Shown one piece after another: positions 1 through 9,801 of a DNA stretch of 50,248 bases (its first letter is position 1; each line of letters begins with the position of its first letter). Location of the stretch: assembly GCA_017528825.1 (NCBI GenBank), contig JAFXOI010000025.1:1-50248 (forward strand), read 5' to 3'. The notes under the pieces were generated by a model. That model saw only the letters and a list, made by a program, of their open reading frames with translations. It was not told where the DNA came from and ran no database searches. The DNA comes from Elusimicrobiaceae bacterium (GTDB taxonomy: Bacteria > Elusimicrobiota > Elusimicrobia > Elusimicrobiales > Elusimicrobiaceae). The position numbers were made by a program, and so were the translations under genes.

Positions 1-7
1 AGAAACT

Positions 8-1552
8 ATGAAAAAAGGTTTCACGTTAATTGAATTATTAATAGTTGTGTTAATTATCGGTGTGTTAACTGCAATTGCTTTGCCGCAGTACCAAACCGCC
101 ACCGATAAAAGCCGGTACGCTACTTTGATGCCGATGGCCAAGAGTGTGGCTAATGCCCAAGAAGCATTTTACATGAACGGCGGACACTATTCGGAAGATT
201 TGGCATACTTAGATGTACAGTTACCCAATGACCCGAGCGGTACGGTAGCTAACATAGGAGACGGATTAAAAGTAGAGATTAGTGAAGATACGGATTATGG
301 ATATGTGAAAATGTCCAAAGAGGGGTTAGAGAATAACTACATTATTTACCAAGATAACAGTCTAAACTATCCCAAAGAAATCCATTGTGAAGCGTTAAGC
401 GGTAGTGACCGGGCAGAGCGGTTGTGTAAAGCATTAGGCGGCTCCTATATCAGCGGGAGCTTAAGTGAGGGATATGATACGTATGTGCTGGAAGGGGGCG
501 GCAGTGGTACTCCGTGGAGCTTAGCACATGCCGACACAGGCACTACGGGTGTGGAAGGATGTGAATCCTATCCGTGTATTAAGGAATGTACAGGGGCTAT
601 TAGTGCTTGGGTTGCACAAGCTTTCGGGGCAACTCCGAGTTGCGAGGCAATTTATCAAGAAGATGGGAGTTTTGTGGAAAAAGCTTGTATAACAGGACAA
701 GGCTGCATGGTTGTTGATTATACAGAGAACGGTATGGATGGAATGTTGTGTGACGAAAGTGGAACAGTATGTCCGATTTCAGGCCAAACAGATGCCAATG
801 GTAATATTACCTCCTACCGGAGTTGTGAAAGTTCTTTAAACATAGGGGCAGACGGTAAGTGTGCTGGTTATGATTATGGGTATGATGCTACTTACGATGG
901 TAATGGCAACCAAACCTCTTATCGACATTGTGCGTTTGATGAAAATGGGCAATGTAGCAGCTATGATTATGGGAGTGACTATACTTATTATGCTAATGGA
1001 CAAGAGGCTACAAGGAGCGATTTTAGTGAAGACGGTTCTGGAGATAACTATACTTTTGATGAGAATGGTAATGTAACCTCTTTTAGGTACTGCTCTGCTG
1101 TTGACGGGAACAAGCAATGTACCGGGGAATATTATTCCGGTGGTACCTATACTTACAACGGAAATGGTGATCTGATAGCTTCTAGTTCTTTTTATTATGG
1201 CTCTGGAAATGAGACTACTTACGATGGAAATGGCCATACTGTATCTACTCGAAGCTGTGCTACTGACGGAGAGGGTGCATGTACCGGTGGTTATACTTCG
1301 GGGACGGATTATTCAGGTTATGATGAAAGTGGTAATTATTTATCATATACGTGTGCAATTGTAGATGGACAATGTAATAGTTACAGTACCGCTTATGTGT
1401 TCAAAAAAAGAACAGAGGGTAGCTGGGGTGGTGTCGCAGAATGTAAAGCTTGGAGTGGAAAAACTTGTACTTCTTGGTGTCGTACTCGATATGGCTATAC
1501 TCATCAATGCAGTTCTTCACCAGAAACTTTTTTACTAGATGATAATGTGTAA
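8..1552 (+). CDS. Type IV pilin-like protein with long repetitive Cys-rich tail
   Basis: Class III prepilin start MKKG^FTLIELLIVV: a 4-residue leader, Gly at -1, Phe at +1 and Glu at +5, followed by the hydrophobic N-terminal helix. Residues ~1-150 resemble the pilins at 17777 and 49960, including a SDRAERLC-type motif shared with the 17777 gene. At 514 aa it is 3-4 times longer than a normal pilin. From about residue 230 the tail is built of imperfect repeats with the pattern R-x-C, D-G-x(2-3)-C, Y, then Y-D-x-N-G-N, somewhat like YD/RHS repeats, with regularly spaced Cys pairs that could form disulfides outside the cell. It is expected to be processed by PilD and displayed on a pilus, pseudopilus or the cell surface. 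The tail's role is unknown; adhesion or antigen variation is inference. Only 7 bases precede the ATG, so its promoter lies outside the window. Confidence 0.85.
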   Translation: MKKGFTLIELLIVVLIIGVLTAIALPQYQTATDKSRYATLMPMAKSVANAQEAFYMNGGHYSEDLAYLDVQLPNDPSGTVANIGDGLKVEISEDTDYGYVKMSKEGLENNYIIYQDNSLNYPKEIHCEALSGSDRAERLCKALGGSYISGSLSEGYDTYVLEGGGSGTPWSLAHADTGTTGVEGCESYPCIKECTGAISAWVAQAFGATPSCEAIYQEDGSFVEKACITGQGCMVVDYTENGMDGMLCDESGTVCPISGQTDANGNITSYRSCESSLNIGADGKCAGYDYGYDATYDGNGNQTSYRHCAFDENGQCSSYDYGSDYTYYANGQEATRSDFSEDGSGDNYTFDENGNVTSFRYCSAVDGNKQCTGEYYSGGTYTYNGNGDLIASSSFYYGSGNETTYDGNGHTVSTRSCATDGEGACTGGYTSGTDYSGYDESGNYLSYTCAIVDGQCNSYSTAYVFKKRTEGSWGGVAECKAWSGKTCTSWCRTRYGYTHQCSSSPETFLLDDNV

Positions 1553-1621
1553 CAGAGAAGTTACGAAAATTTAAATTTTCCGTATGCGTGCGTGCAGAGC
1601 TTACATAGATGATATCTTTAC

Positions 1622-1650
1622 CAGCCGTCCTATTTTGGGCGGCTGTTTTT
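1622..1650 (+). terminator. Rho-independent terminator after the first pilin
   Basis: The stem CAGCCG-TCC pairs with GGG-CGGCTG (one G-T wobble) across a 6-nt loop and is followed by T5. It lies 70 bp after the pilin stop and before the A2M gene, so the two are separate transcripts. Confidence 0.8.
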
Positions 1651-1739
1651 ATGGCGTCATATTTTCCTAGTTAAACAAATAGATAGTTTTACGTGCCTAA
1701 AAAGGTACAATATAGCTATCTATATAGAAAGGAGTTTGT

Positions 1740-4700
1740 ATGCTAAAAAAATCATTTTTTTCTCTTTTATTTATTAGTTGTTTTTCGCTGGCGGGGGCGG
1801 AGCCGTTGCAAGTGGTATCTGTTTCTCCCAAGGGAGATGTTTCTCATGCCGGAAAGCGGGCCATCCAAGTTACCTTTAATCAACCGGTCGTGGCCTTGTC
1901 TGAAAAAAATGCTTTTGCTCAAGGAAACTGCCCGCTGGTTATTACGCCTGCCGTTGCCGGCACTTGCCGATACACAGGCACTCAAACCTTACAATTTGAA
2001 CCTGCTGAAAACTGGAAAAATGCTACAGAGTATAAAGTTTCTTTACCGGCCGGATTTTCTTCTTCCGTGTCTAAACAGAAACTAGCCAAAGAGGAAAGCT
2101 GGTCTTTTACGACCCCTCGCCCGTCGGTGCAACAGGTACTTCCCAGCTCCAACGAACAATGGATTGATGTGCGCCCGCTCATTTATGTCAAAATGTCTCA
2201 GCCGGTAGATTTAGAAATAGCTAAACAAGCCTTTCATTTGACTCATCCGCTAGCGGCACAAGAGCCCAGCTGGTGGGAGCGTATCAAAGCGTATGTATGG
2301 TCAGAAAATTTGCCATCTAATTCACAAGTGGCAGAAGTGCCCGTGACATTGCGTCGTCTTACCGCCAAAGAAAAAGAAGATAATTATTCCTATTTAACGC
2401 ATACCAATCAAGTGTTTGTAGCAGAAGTGCAAAAAGATTTACCGGTGCAAACCCCTGTTACAATTACCCTTTCTAAAAATTTGCACGGTACGGAAGGCCC
2501 TTTGGGTTTAGCAGAAGATTTTACTTCTGTTTTCCATACCTATCCTAAACTTCAAGTGGCCGGAGCCAATGTGGAGGGGTGTTTGCCATTTGACGCACAT
2601 ATAGATTTTACTTCTCCGGTGCGCTTGTCAGATTTAATGAAGCATATGACGATTTCCCCGCAGGCGGCCTTGGCTGAGATTACAGAACAAGAAGCCCAGA
2701 CCTTAGGCTATCAACGTTACGTGCCGGAAAAGCAGGAAGAAGAAAAACCGGTTTCACATCCGGTGCGATTGCCCGCCGGTACGGGTTACTTTGTCATGCC
2801 TCTTTCCTTTTTGCGTTTGCAACCTCATCAGCCGGTTACGGTTACGATTGATAAAGATTTGACAGATATTTACGGACAGAAATTGGGTCGGTCTCGCACG
2901 TTTACAGTAACTAATAACGGGTATTGTCCTGCGGTCGTATTTAAGGGAGGAACCGGCGTATTAGAAAGCTATTTGCCGGCCCGTCATCCCATTGATGTGC
3001 TCAATGAGGAATCGGTCGAGGTATATGCGGCTCGGTACGGAAAAGAAACTTTTATTCCGTTTGCACAAAAAGATATTCCTTATTGCAAACAAGCGGAACT
3101 GGATAAAGCGGCGGTGCAGTATAACGGAAAATATGATTTCCATATTTCTGCGGACAAAACCCGAAAAACTTATTTAGATTTATCACGCTTTCACCCCAGT
3201 GCCCATGAGAGCATTATCTTTTCACAAGTGCGGGTTCCCAGTGCGTATCGGGCAGATGGTTTCTGCTGGGTGGGCGCTACGGATAATATTACCGATCTGG
3301 GAGTCACTCTTAAAACTTCCCAAGAAAATACGTTAGTGTGGGTTACTTCTTTGCAAACAGGAGAGCCGCAAGGCAATTTGAACGTAGAACTCAGAGACAG
3401 CTCTAACCGCACGGTATGGAGCGGTAGCACCGATGCGAACGGATTAGCTTGGGCTCCCGGGTGGAAAGAATTAAATGTAAAAGCCGCCAATCGTTGGAGC
3501 CGACCGATTTTATATGCTTTTGTCAGTAGCGTGGGAGGAGACGCGGTACTAGCCAGTGACTGGAATGACGGACTGGAATTATGGCGTTTTAACATCAATT
3601 ATGATTATTCTCCGCAGGGTAGTACACTTAAAACCGCGCTTTTTACAGACCGTGGCGTATATCGTCCGGGAGAGACCGTTTATCTAAAAGGACTCACGCG
3701 TCAGTTGAAAAAAGGAGCGTGGCAATTACCGGAAGTTTCGAAGGTATTGGTGAAAATTTACAATTCTCGCGGAGACGAGATGTTTAAGCAAACAATCAGC
3801 TATCAAAAAGGATCGTTTGACTGGTCTTTCGTGCTGCCCAAAGAAGCCACAACAGGTACCTGGCAAGTATATGCAGTACCTGAGAATAGCGAAGAAGATA
3901 CCATTTACTCTTTTCAGGTAGAAGCCGTCAAGCAAGCAGATTTTGAAGTGAATGTGCGTGAATTGCAGCCGTCATATATCGGTGGACAAAAAGCAGAATT
4001 TACTGCCTCTGCCCAATATCTTTTCGGAGCACCGGTAGCCGGCGGAAAAGTAAAGTGGACCGTACGCCGAGCGAATGAATGGTTTGATCCGAAAGGGTAT
4101 GATGATTATATTTTCGTTCCCTATTTCCTGTCACGGGAAGATCAAACAAAAGATGGCTTGTTGGTGGAATCTTCGGGAGAGTTAGATGAGCAAGGAAAAA
4201 TTAATTTTTCCGTTCCATTGCCTAAAGTATCTCGCATGCAAATGCTGTATGCAGAGGTAGGAGTACAAGCTCCCACCGGCCAAGAATTATTTGCTAGAAA
4301 AAGTATCCCTTTGTATCCGGCCGAATTCTATTTGGGAGCTTATATGGAACGCTGGTCGACCGAACTGGGAGAACCGGTCAAAGCCCAGTTGCTTGCGGTG
4401 AATGAAAAAGGAAAACGTGTTGGCCCCGTGCAGGTCAAAGCCACGATTGAAAAAGAAGAGTATTTATCCATTCGTAAAAACGGTCTTGCCGGGCGTTTGG
4501 AATGGGTTAGCCAGCGACGTACGAAAAAATATCCTTCTCAAACATTCACGGTTGGTATGGACGGATATGATTTTTCTTTCGTGCCTGACAAAGCCGGTAG
4601 TTATTTGATTACCCTGTCGGCTAAAGACAGTCAAGGGCGCACCGTACGCGGCGGTTTTGAAGTGACGGTATATGGAAAAGGCGAGGCCTATTGGAAGCAA

Positions 4701-7427
4701 AATGATGATGATATCCTCGTACTCAAACAGGATAAGAATTCTTACCAAATTGGAGATACGGCCCGTATTTTAGTGCAAAGTCCGTACGAGAATGCAACCG
4801 CACTGGTGAGCGTCGAACAGAATGGAGTATTAGACAGTTGGGTCACTCCAATTTCTGCCGGAGCCGATTCAATCGAGGTGCCCATCAAGGCCAGTTATAC
4901 TCCAAATGTATTTGTGAGCGTGACGTTGGTGCGCGGCCGCGCCGAAAAAGCAGCTTACGACGAAGAAGGATTAGATTTAGCAAAACCGCAGGGAAAAACG
5001 GGATATGTACAGTTGATTGTTTCGCAAGAAGAACGGGAAATTACGACGACGGTTTCTCCCGCTAAAACTGCGTACCGACCCGGGGAAGAAGTGCGGGTCA
5101 AAATTAATACGCGAGTGCAAGATAAACCGACACCGGCCGAAGTAACATTTATGGCAGTGGATGACGGAATACTTTTGCTAACCGGTTATCAAGTACCCAA
5201 TTTAATGAAAGTATTTTATTTCTTGCGGCCGTTAACTGTTTTAACTGCTGACAACCGTTCCTTTTTAATCGGCCAGCGTAATTTCGGTGAAAAAGGAGAA
5301 AATCGCGGCGGCGGCGGTGGGTTAGGCAATAAATTAGGCGGCGCGGATTTACGTAGCCATTTTGAGTTCACCCCTTACTTTAATGCGACCGTGCGTACCA
5401 ATGACAAAGGAAAGGCAGAAGTGAAATTCAAATTGCCGGATAATTTGACGAAATTCCGTTTGATGGCCGTGGCATCTACCGTCAAAGAATTCGGATCCGG
5501 AGAAGCTACCATTACGGTGTCAAAGCCTTTGATGATTACGCCGAAAATGCCGCGTTTTGCCCGCCAGTCAGATGAGTTTTCATGCGGCGCAGTCGTCTAC
5601 AATTATGAAGATGAAAAAGGAATCATTACGGTCACCGCGCGTGCTTCCGGCGCAGTAACACTGGCAGAAAAGACGCAACAAATCCACGTGCAAAAAGGAG
5701 CCGCGCAAGAAGTAACGTGGCCGTGTCAGGCTAAGGAACTGGGGCAGGCAAGTGTGATCTTTACTGCTAAAGGAGCGAAAGAAGAAGATGCCGTGCAACA
5801 TGCATTTTCTGTTATCCCCGTGGAAAAACAACAGACGCTGGCGTTGTATAGTGCTACAGAAGACACGCAAACCCAGCAATTAGAGAAACCGGATTCTGTC
5901 AATCCGCAAGTACCCAGTACCGTAAATCTTTCACTCGCTTCTACGGCTCTATTGAATTTACGGGGAAGCATGTTGTATTTGCTCACGTATCCGTACGATT
6001 GTTTAGAGCAGAAAATGTCTAAAATTTGGCCGGTCATAGAAGGCGCTGATCTGATAAAAGATTTCAAGTTGGGCGACACCACTTCCTATCGGAAAAAAAC
6101 GCAGGAAATTTTAGATGAAATACCCTCTTACCAACACAGTTCCGGCGGATTGGGTTATTGGCCGCAAGTACAGCCCGATCCGTATGTAACGGCTTATGCT
6201 TTAGAGACAGCTTATCACGCCCAAAAAGCAGGTTACAAAGTGCCTACGGACTCTTTGAAAAAGGCCAAAACTTGGTTGAAAGGTATTTTTAACGGTAACA
6301 AGATGCACGCTTATCCATACTCGTCTTTGGAAAATCAAACCGTACGTGCGTATGCCGTGTACGTATTGGCTTTATACGGGGAGAAATTGGAAAGTCATTT
6401 CAATACGTTATATAGCCATCGTAACGGATTGAGTTTGGCCGGGCAGGCTTATTTGTTGCAAGCGGCTAAATTGCTTGGCAAAGGAGCAGAAATCGAGAAA
6501 ACATTGGCACAAGGATTACTAAATCAAGCGCAATACGGAGCTCAGACCATTCATTTCTCAAGCGGAGAAAATCAGCCGTGGTTGCATATGAGTGCCGTGA
6601 AAGAAACTGCTGTGAGTTTGGATGCTTTATTAAAAGCGGGTGCTTATTTGCAACAACCGTATCAGGTCGTGCGTTGGCTCATAGAACAGCTTAATGCACA
6701 AGGTCACTGGCAAAATACCAATGCAAATGCCGCTGTATTTAGAGCTTTGCATACATACTATACGTTGCAAGAAGCGCAGGAGCCGCAGTTTAAGGCGGCT
6801 GTTTCACTGGACGGGAAAGAAGTGTTTCACGCTCGTTTTGAAGGACGCAGTGTCGAAACACAGCAGACTGCTTGGCCCTTTAATCAGGTATATGCCAAAC
6901 AAGATCAGGCGACTGTACGGGTGCAAAAATCCGGCGCAGGACGAGTTTATTATACCTTGGCCCAGACCTATGCGCCTAAGGCATATACAACGCCCATTCA
7001 GGCCGGTTTTACGCTCACGCGTCAGCTGACAGACTTGAAAGGCAATCCTGTTACTCGCTTGCAAGCCGGTGAGCGCTATAAAGTAACCTTGAAAACAAGT
7101 ACTTCATCGGCCTATTCTTTTGTGGTGCTGGAGGATTTTATTCCTGCCGGTTTTGAGATCGTCAATACCAACTTAGCCACCGAAAGCCGCAACGATGCAG
7201 ATTCTCTGCAAAATTCGGATTGGGGTGGTTTTGAACGGGATGAAAAATACGACGACCGCATTGCTATTTTTGCGGATTATTTGAACGCCGGTGAAAATGA
7301 GTACAGTTATTTGGTACAGGCGATGACAGCCGGCACTTATCAATATCCCAGCGCATGGGCCAGCCAAATGTATGATCCGGCGGTATTTGGGCGTAACACT
7401 ACGCAAACATGGACAATTGAACCTTAA
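1740..7427 (+). CDS. Bacterial alpha-2-macroglobulin family protein (YfhM-like)
   Basis: An 1895-aa periplasmic or envelope protease trap. Family knowledge: bacterial A2Ms expose a bait region, and on cleavage a Cys-Gln thioester captures the protease; they are thought to guard periplasmic proteins when peptidoglycan is breached. Seen: a signal peptide ending near AGA-EP, repeated MG-type beta domains, and the thioester motif YPYDCLEQ with C1421 and Q1424, so the trap is predicted to be active. A Gly-rich stretch sits near residues 1190-1205. No clear lipobox: the early Cys14 is preceded by F-I-S, a poor match, so soluble versus lipidated is open. The start follows an AAAGGAG ribosome site. 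It overlaps pbpC by one base (TAATG), so the pair is translationally coupled, as in many Gram-negatives. Confidence 0.95.
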   Translation: MLKKSFFSLLFISCFSLAGAEPLQVVSVSPKGDVSHAGKRAIQVTFNQPVVALSEKNAFAQGNCPLVITPAVAGTCRYTGTQTLQFEPAENWKNATEYKVSLPAGFSSSVSKQKLAKEESWSFTTPRPSVQQVLPSSNEQWIDVRPLIYVKMSQPVDLEIAKQAFHLTHPLAAQEPSWWERIKAYVWSENLPSNSQVAEVPVTLRRLTAKEKEDNYSYLTHTNQVFVAEVQKDLPVQTPVTITLSKNLHGTEGPLGLAEDFTSVFHTYPKLQVAGANVEGCLPFDAHIDFTSPVRLSDLMKHMTISPQAALAEITEQEAQTLGYQRYVPEKQEEEKPVSHPVRLPAGTGYFVMPLSFLRLQPHQPVTVTIDKDLTDIYGQKLGRSRTFTVTNNGYCPAVVFKGGTGVLESYLPARHPIDVLNEESVEVYAARYGKETFIPFAQKDIPYCKQAELDKAAVQYNGKYDFHISADKTRKTYLDLSRFHPSAHESIIFSQVRVPSAYRADGFCWVGATDNITDLGVTLKTSQENTLVWVTSLQTGEPQGNLNVELRDSSNRTVWSGSTDANGLAWAPGWKELNVKAANRWSRPILYAFVSSVGGDAVLASDWNDGLELWRFNINYDYSPQGSTLKTALFTDRGVYRPGETVYLKGLTRQLKKGAWQLPEVSKVLVKIYNSRGDEMFKQTISYQKGSFDWSFVLPKEATTGTWQVYAVPENSEEDTIYSFQVEAVKQADFEVNVRELQPSYIGGQKAEFTASAQYLFGAPVAGGKVKWTVRRANEWFDPKGYDDYIFVPYFLSREDQTKDGLLVESSGELDEQGKINFSVPLPKVSRMQMLYAEVGVQAPTGQELFARKSIPLYPAEFYLGAYMERWSTELGEPVKAQLLAVNEKGKRVGPVQVKATIEKEEYLSIRKNGLAGRLEWVSQRRTKKYPSQTFTVGMDGYDFSFVPDKAGSYLITLSAKDSQGRTVRGGFEVTVYGKGEAYWKQNDDDILVLKQDKNSYQIGDTARILVQSPYENATALVSVEQNGVLDSWVTPISAGADSIEVPIKASYTPNVFVSVTLVRGRAEKAAYDEEGLDLAKPQGKTGYVQLIVSQEEREITTTVSPAKTAYRPGEEVRVKINTRVQDKPTPAEVTFMAVDDGILLLTGYQVPNLMKVFYFLRPLTVLTADNRSFLIGQRNFGEKGENRGGGGGLGNKLGGADLRSHFEFTPYFNATVRTNDKGKAEVKFKLPDNLTKFRLMAVASTVKEFGSGEATITVSKPLMITPKMPRFARQSDEFSCGAVVYNYEDEKGIITVTARASGAVTLAEKTQQIHVQKGAAQEVTWPCQAKELGQASVIFTAKGAKEEDAVQHAFSVIPVEKQQTLALYSATEDTQTQQLEKPDSVNPQVPSTVNLSLASTALLNLRGSMLYLLTYPYDCLEQKMSKIWPVIEGADLIKDFKLGDTTSYRKKTQEILDEIPSYQHSSGGLGYWPQVQPDPYVTAYALETAYHAQKAGYKVPTDSLKKAKTWLKGIFNGNKMHAYPYSSLENQTVRAYAVYVLALYGEKLESHFNTLYSHRNGLSLAGQAYLLQAAKLLGKGAEIEKTLAQGLLNQAQYGAQTIHFSSGENQPWLHMSAVKETAVSLDALLKAGAYLQQPYQVVRWLIEQLNAQGHWQNTNANAAVFRALHTYYTLQEAQEPQFKAAVSLDGKEVFHARFEGRSVETQQTAWPFNQVYAKQDQATVRVQKSGAGRVYYTLAQTYAPKAYTTPIQAGFTLTRQLTDLKGNPVTRLQAGERYKVTLKTSTSSAYSFVVLEDFIPAGFEIVNTNLATESRNDADSLQNSDWGGFERDEKYDDRIAIFADYLNAGENEYSYLVQAMTAGTYQYPSAWASQMYDPAVFGRNTTQTWTIEP

Positions 7428-9550
7428 TGAAAAAGTTAGCAGTTTATTTGGCAATGGGACTTGTTTTACTTCCCCGTCTAACGAACGGGGAAGTATTGTC
7501 TGTAGAGGCGGGCGCGGTATCTGTGCCGGCTTCCGTGCAAGTATTGGATAATCAAAATCATCCGTTACAGACTTTTTTATCTAATCGCCAAACTTATTCC
7601 GAACCGGTGTCTTTATCAGACATTTCTCCTTTTGTTTTGCTAGCCGTACAGGCGGCAGAAGACCGTCGTTTTTATAAACACCATGGCATTGATTTTAAGG
7701 CGGTGTTGCGCGCAGTTTGGCAAAATGTACGATGGCACGGTATTGTGTCGGGGGCTTCTACGATTACCCAGCAATTGGTGCGCGCCTTGCATCCTCGGCC
7801 TAAGAATTGGCGTAACAAATGGATAGAAGCGTGGGATGCGTGGCAGTTAGAGCGAAAGTATTCTAAAGATGAGATCTTGCAGCAATATCTAAATATACTG
7901 GAGTTTGGTAATCATACGCAGGGTATTGAAGCCGCGGCGCGGTTTTACTTTGGTGTGCCGGCCAGTGAATTATCCGTGGCACAGAGTGCCTTGCTTGCCG
8001 GACTGATTCAATCGCCTACGCGGTTAAATCCGCTTAAAAATCCGGAAGGGGCACTGGTCCGTCGCAATCGAGTACTGCAAGCTATGTATCGAAATCAGTT
8101 TATTACGCAAGAGGACTATCACTTGGCTTTATCTGAACCCTTGGCTTTGCAAGCTACTACCCGTCCGGTACAGGCACCGCATTTTTCACGACTGATTTCA
8201 CGCTTAACTTCACCCGGAGAACAGGTGCAGACTTTTTTGGACGCAGATTTGCAACAGTATGCTGAAACTACCTTGCAAAGACACGTAGATCGCTTGGCAG
8301 AGGAACATGTGACCAATGCCGCCGCTGTGGTGCTGGATAATCAGACAGGAGCGGTTTTGGCCTATGTGGGATCAGCTGATTTTGAGGATGTGGAGCATGC
8401 CGGACAAGTAGACGGAGTGCTGGCTAAGCGGCAACCGGGATCTGCCTTGAAACCGTTCGTGTATGCATTAGCTTTGGAAAACGGATTTACGGCGGCTAGT
8501 ATTTTGCAAGATGAAGATACTTTTTTCGAAGGAGGATTCCGGCCGCGTAATTACGATGGTAAATTCCATGGGGGAGTATCGGTACGACGTGCATTGGCCA
8601 ATTCGTATAATGTGCCTGTTGTGCGCGTGGCAGAGACGTTAGGCGCGGCGCGTATTTTGCAAGAGTTACATGCTTTTGGATTTGCTTCATTAAATCATCC
8701 GGCAGAATTTTATGGACTGGGAATTGCCTTAGGTGGGGGGGAAGTAACTTTGTTAGAACTGGCTAATGCTTATAGCGCTTTGGCACGCGGGGGACTTGTA
8801 AAACCAGTGGTTTTTGCGCGCGAACCACGACTGCAAAGCAATACTGTTTCCGTGCGTGCAGTGCCGGAGGAAATCAGCTATATCATTACCGATATCTTGG
8901 CTGATAATGCCGCGCGGGCGGATGCTTTTGGCTTAAATTCTGCGTTACAATTTCCTTTTCCGGCGGCTGCCAAAACCGGCACGAGCAAAGATTATAAAGA
9001 TAATTTTGCAATCGGTTATACTGCGCGTATTACGGTGGCGGTTTGGGCGGGAAACTTTGACGGATCTTCGATGCAAAAAGTATCCGGTGTGACGGGGGCG
9101 GCTCCCATTTTGCATGATATTTTAGTTTATGCAACTAAGCGTTATCCGGCCGGTCCGTTTGCAAAACCGTACGGAGTAGTGTCTGCACGTATTTGTACGC
9201 ACAGCGGACTTTTAGCCGGAGAGAATTGTGCCGCTACGCGCGAAGAACTTTTTACAACGGACACCATACCTACGCAAATTTGTGACGGCACACATGAGAG
9301 TATGCCGGCTCCGTTACAATTTATTTTCCCCGTGCGAGGAGATGTGTTTGTGTATGATAAATCTTTGCCCGATACTTCTCAACAACTGCACATACAGGTT
9401 TCCGCGCAAGCGCCGTGTTCGTGGCGGTTAAACGACCAGCCGCTACCGGAGACGGAGTCTGAATTTTGGTGGCCGCTTCAAAAAGGCAAATTTGACTTAA
9501 CGGTTACATGCTCGGGGCAGACGGCCCAAACATTTTTTACGGTATTGTAA
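7427..9550 (+). CDS. pbpC: Penicillin-binding protein 1C (bifunctional transglycosylase/transpeptidase)
   Basis: 707 aa. Signal/TM segment at residues 1-22. GT51 transglycosylase domain with E78 in EDRRFY, then GASTITQQLVR and the YLN..EFG region. Transpeptidase domain with S339-x-x-K342 (GSALKPF), S393-Y-N and K516-T-G. A C-terminal ~90-residue BiPBP_C-type beta domain ends the protein, which separates PBP1C from other class A PBPs. It polymerises and cross-links peptidoglycan at the outer face of the inner membrane. Its start overlaps the A2M stop; A2M-PBP1C pairs are a well-known conserved couple thought to link wall repair with protease defence. All catalytic motifs are intact. Confidence 0.95.
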   Translation: MKKLAVYLAMGLVLLPRLTNGEVLSVEAGAVSVPASVQVLDNQNHPLQTFLSNRQTYSEPVSLSDISPFVLLAVQAAEDRRFYKHHGIDFKAVLRAVWQNVRWHGIVSGASTITQQLVRALHPRPKNWRNKWIEAWDAWQLERKYSKDEILQQYLNILEFGNHTQGIEAAARFYFGVPASELSVAQSALLAGLIQSPTRLNPLKNPEGALVRRNRVLQAMYRNQFITQEDYHLALSEPLALQATTRPVQAPHFSRLISRLTSPGEQVQTFLDADLQQYAETTLQRHVDRLAEEHVTNAAAVVLDNQTGAVLAYVGSADFEDVEHAGQVDGVLAKRQPGSALKPFVYALALENGFTAASILQDEDTFFEGGFRPRNYDGKFHGGVSVRRALANSYNVPVVRVAETLGAARILQELHAFGFASLNHPAEFYGLGIALGGGEVTLLELANAYSALARGGLVKPVVFAREPRLQSNTVSVRAVPEEISYIITDILADNAARADAFGLNSALQFPFPAAAKTGTSKDYKDNFAIGYTARITVAVWAGNFDGSSMQKVSGVTGAAPILHDILVYATKRYPAGPFAKPYGVVSARICTHSGLLAGENCAATREELFTTDTIPTQICDGTHESMPAPLQFIFPVRGDVFVYDKSLPDTSQQLHIQVSAQAPCSWRLNDQPLPETESEFWWPLQKGKFDLTVTCSGQTAQTFFTVL

Positions 9551-9563
9551 ATCTTTTCTTTGT

Positions 9564-9626
9564 TTGGCCGTTTTTTCGTCGGGAAATAAAAAAGGCTTGA
9601 CATCGTTTTTTTTTTTTTTATACCAT
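9564..9626 (+). promoter_or_regulatory. Poly-T spacer pilin promoter, copy A
   Basis: A block starting TTGGCCG, followed by a TCGTCGGGAAATAAAAAAGGC segment, leads into -35 TTGACA (9597-9602). A spacer dominated by T14 (9606-9619) follows, then -10-like TACCAT (9621-9626), giving an 18-nt spacer. Copies B (17630) and C (49813) share the upstream block and have T12. Copy A has the longest T tract and the poorest -10 match. Confidence 0.7.
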
Positions 9627-9695
9627 TTAAAAAATTAATTCTCGGCCGTGCGTTATTTTGCAGAAAATGCACTGTCATTCCGCAGAACACACACT

Positions 9696-9776
9696 GTCAT
9701 CCCGCAGTGTCGTAGTGCGGGATATAAGTAGTTTCGCAACGGCGTTATACCCCGCACAGAAATCTTGCGGGGTGAC
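9696..9776. repeat. Palindromic dispersed repeat, copy 1
   Basis: The 81-bp element starts GTCATCCCGCA and ends TGCGGGGTGAC, and these ends pair over 11 bp. Inside are two hairpins: CCCGCA/TGCGGG (9701-9721) and CCCCGCA/TGCGGGG (9750-9772). A partial extra unit beginning TGTCATTCCGCA precedes it at 9672. It lies between the pilin promoter and the ribosome site. It resembles the GTCATCCCGG-type element at 30381 and REP/RPE-like repeats of other genomes. Confidence 0.65.
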
Positions 9777-9801
9777 GGCAGGGAAAAAAGGAGGGTTGTT
9801 T

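Noticed and set aside
836-1237. Minus-strand ORF inside the long pilin gene
   Set aside because: A low-complexity Ile/Ser/Val-rich shadow of the repetitive tail, with no ribosome site.
9658-9801. Extension of the 9802 pilin frame upstream to 9658
   Set aside because: This stretch is the palindromic repeat and 5' UTR. The good AAGGAGGG site and the pilin leader both fit ATG 9802.
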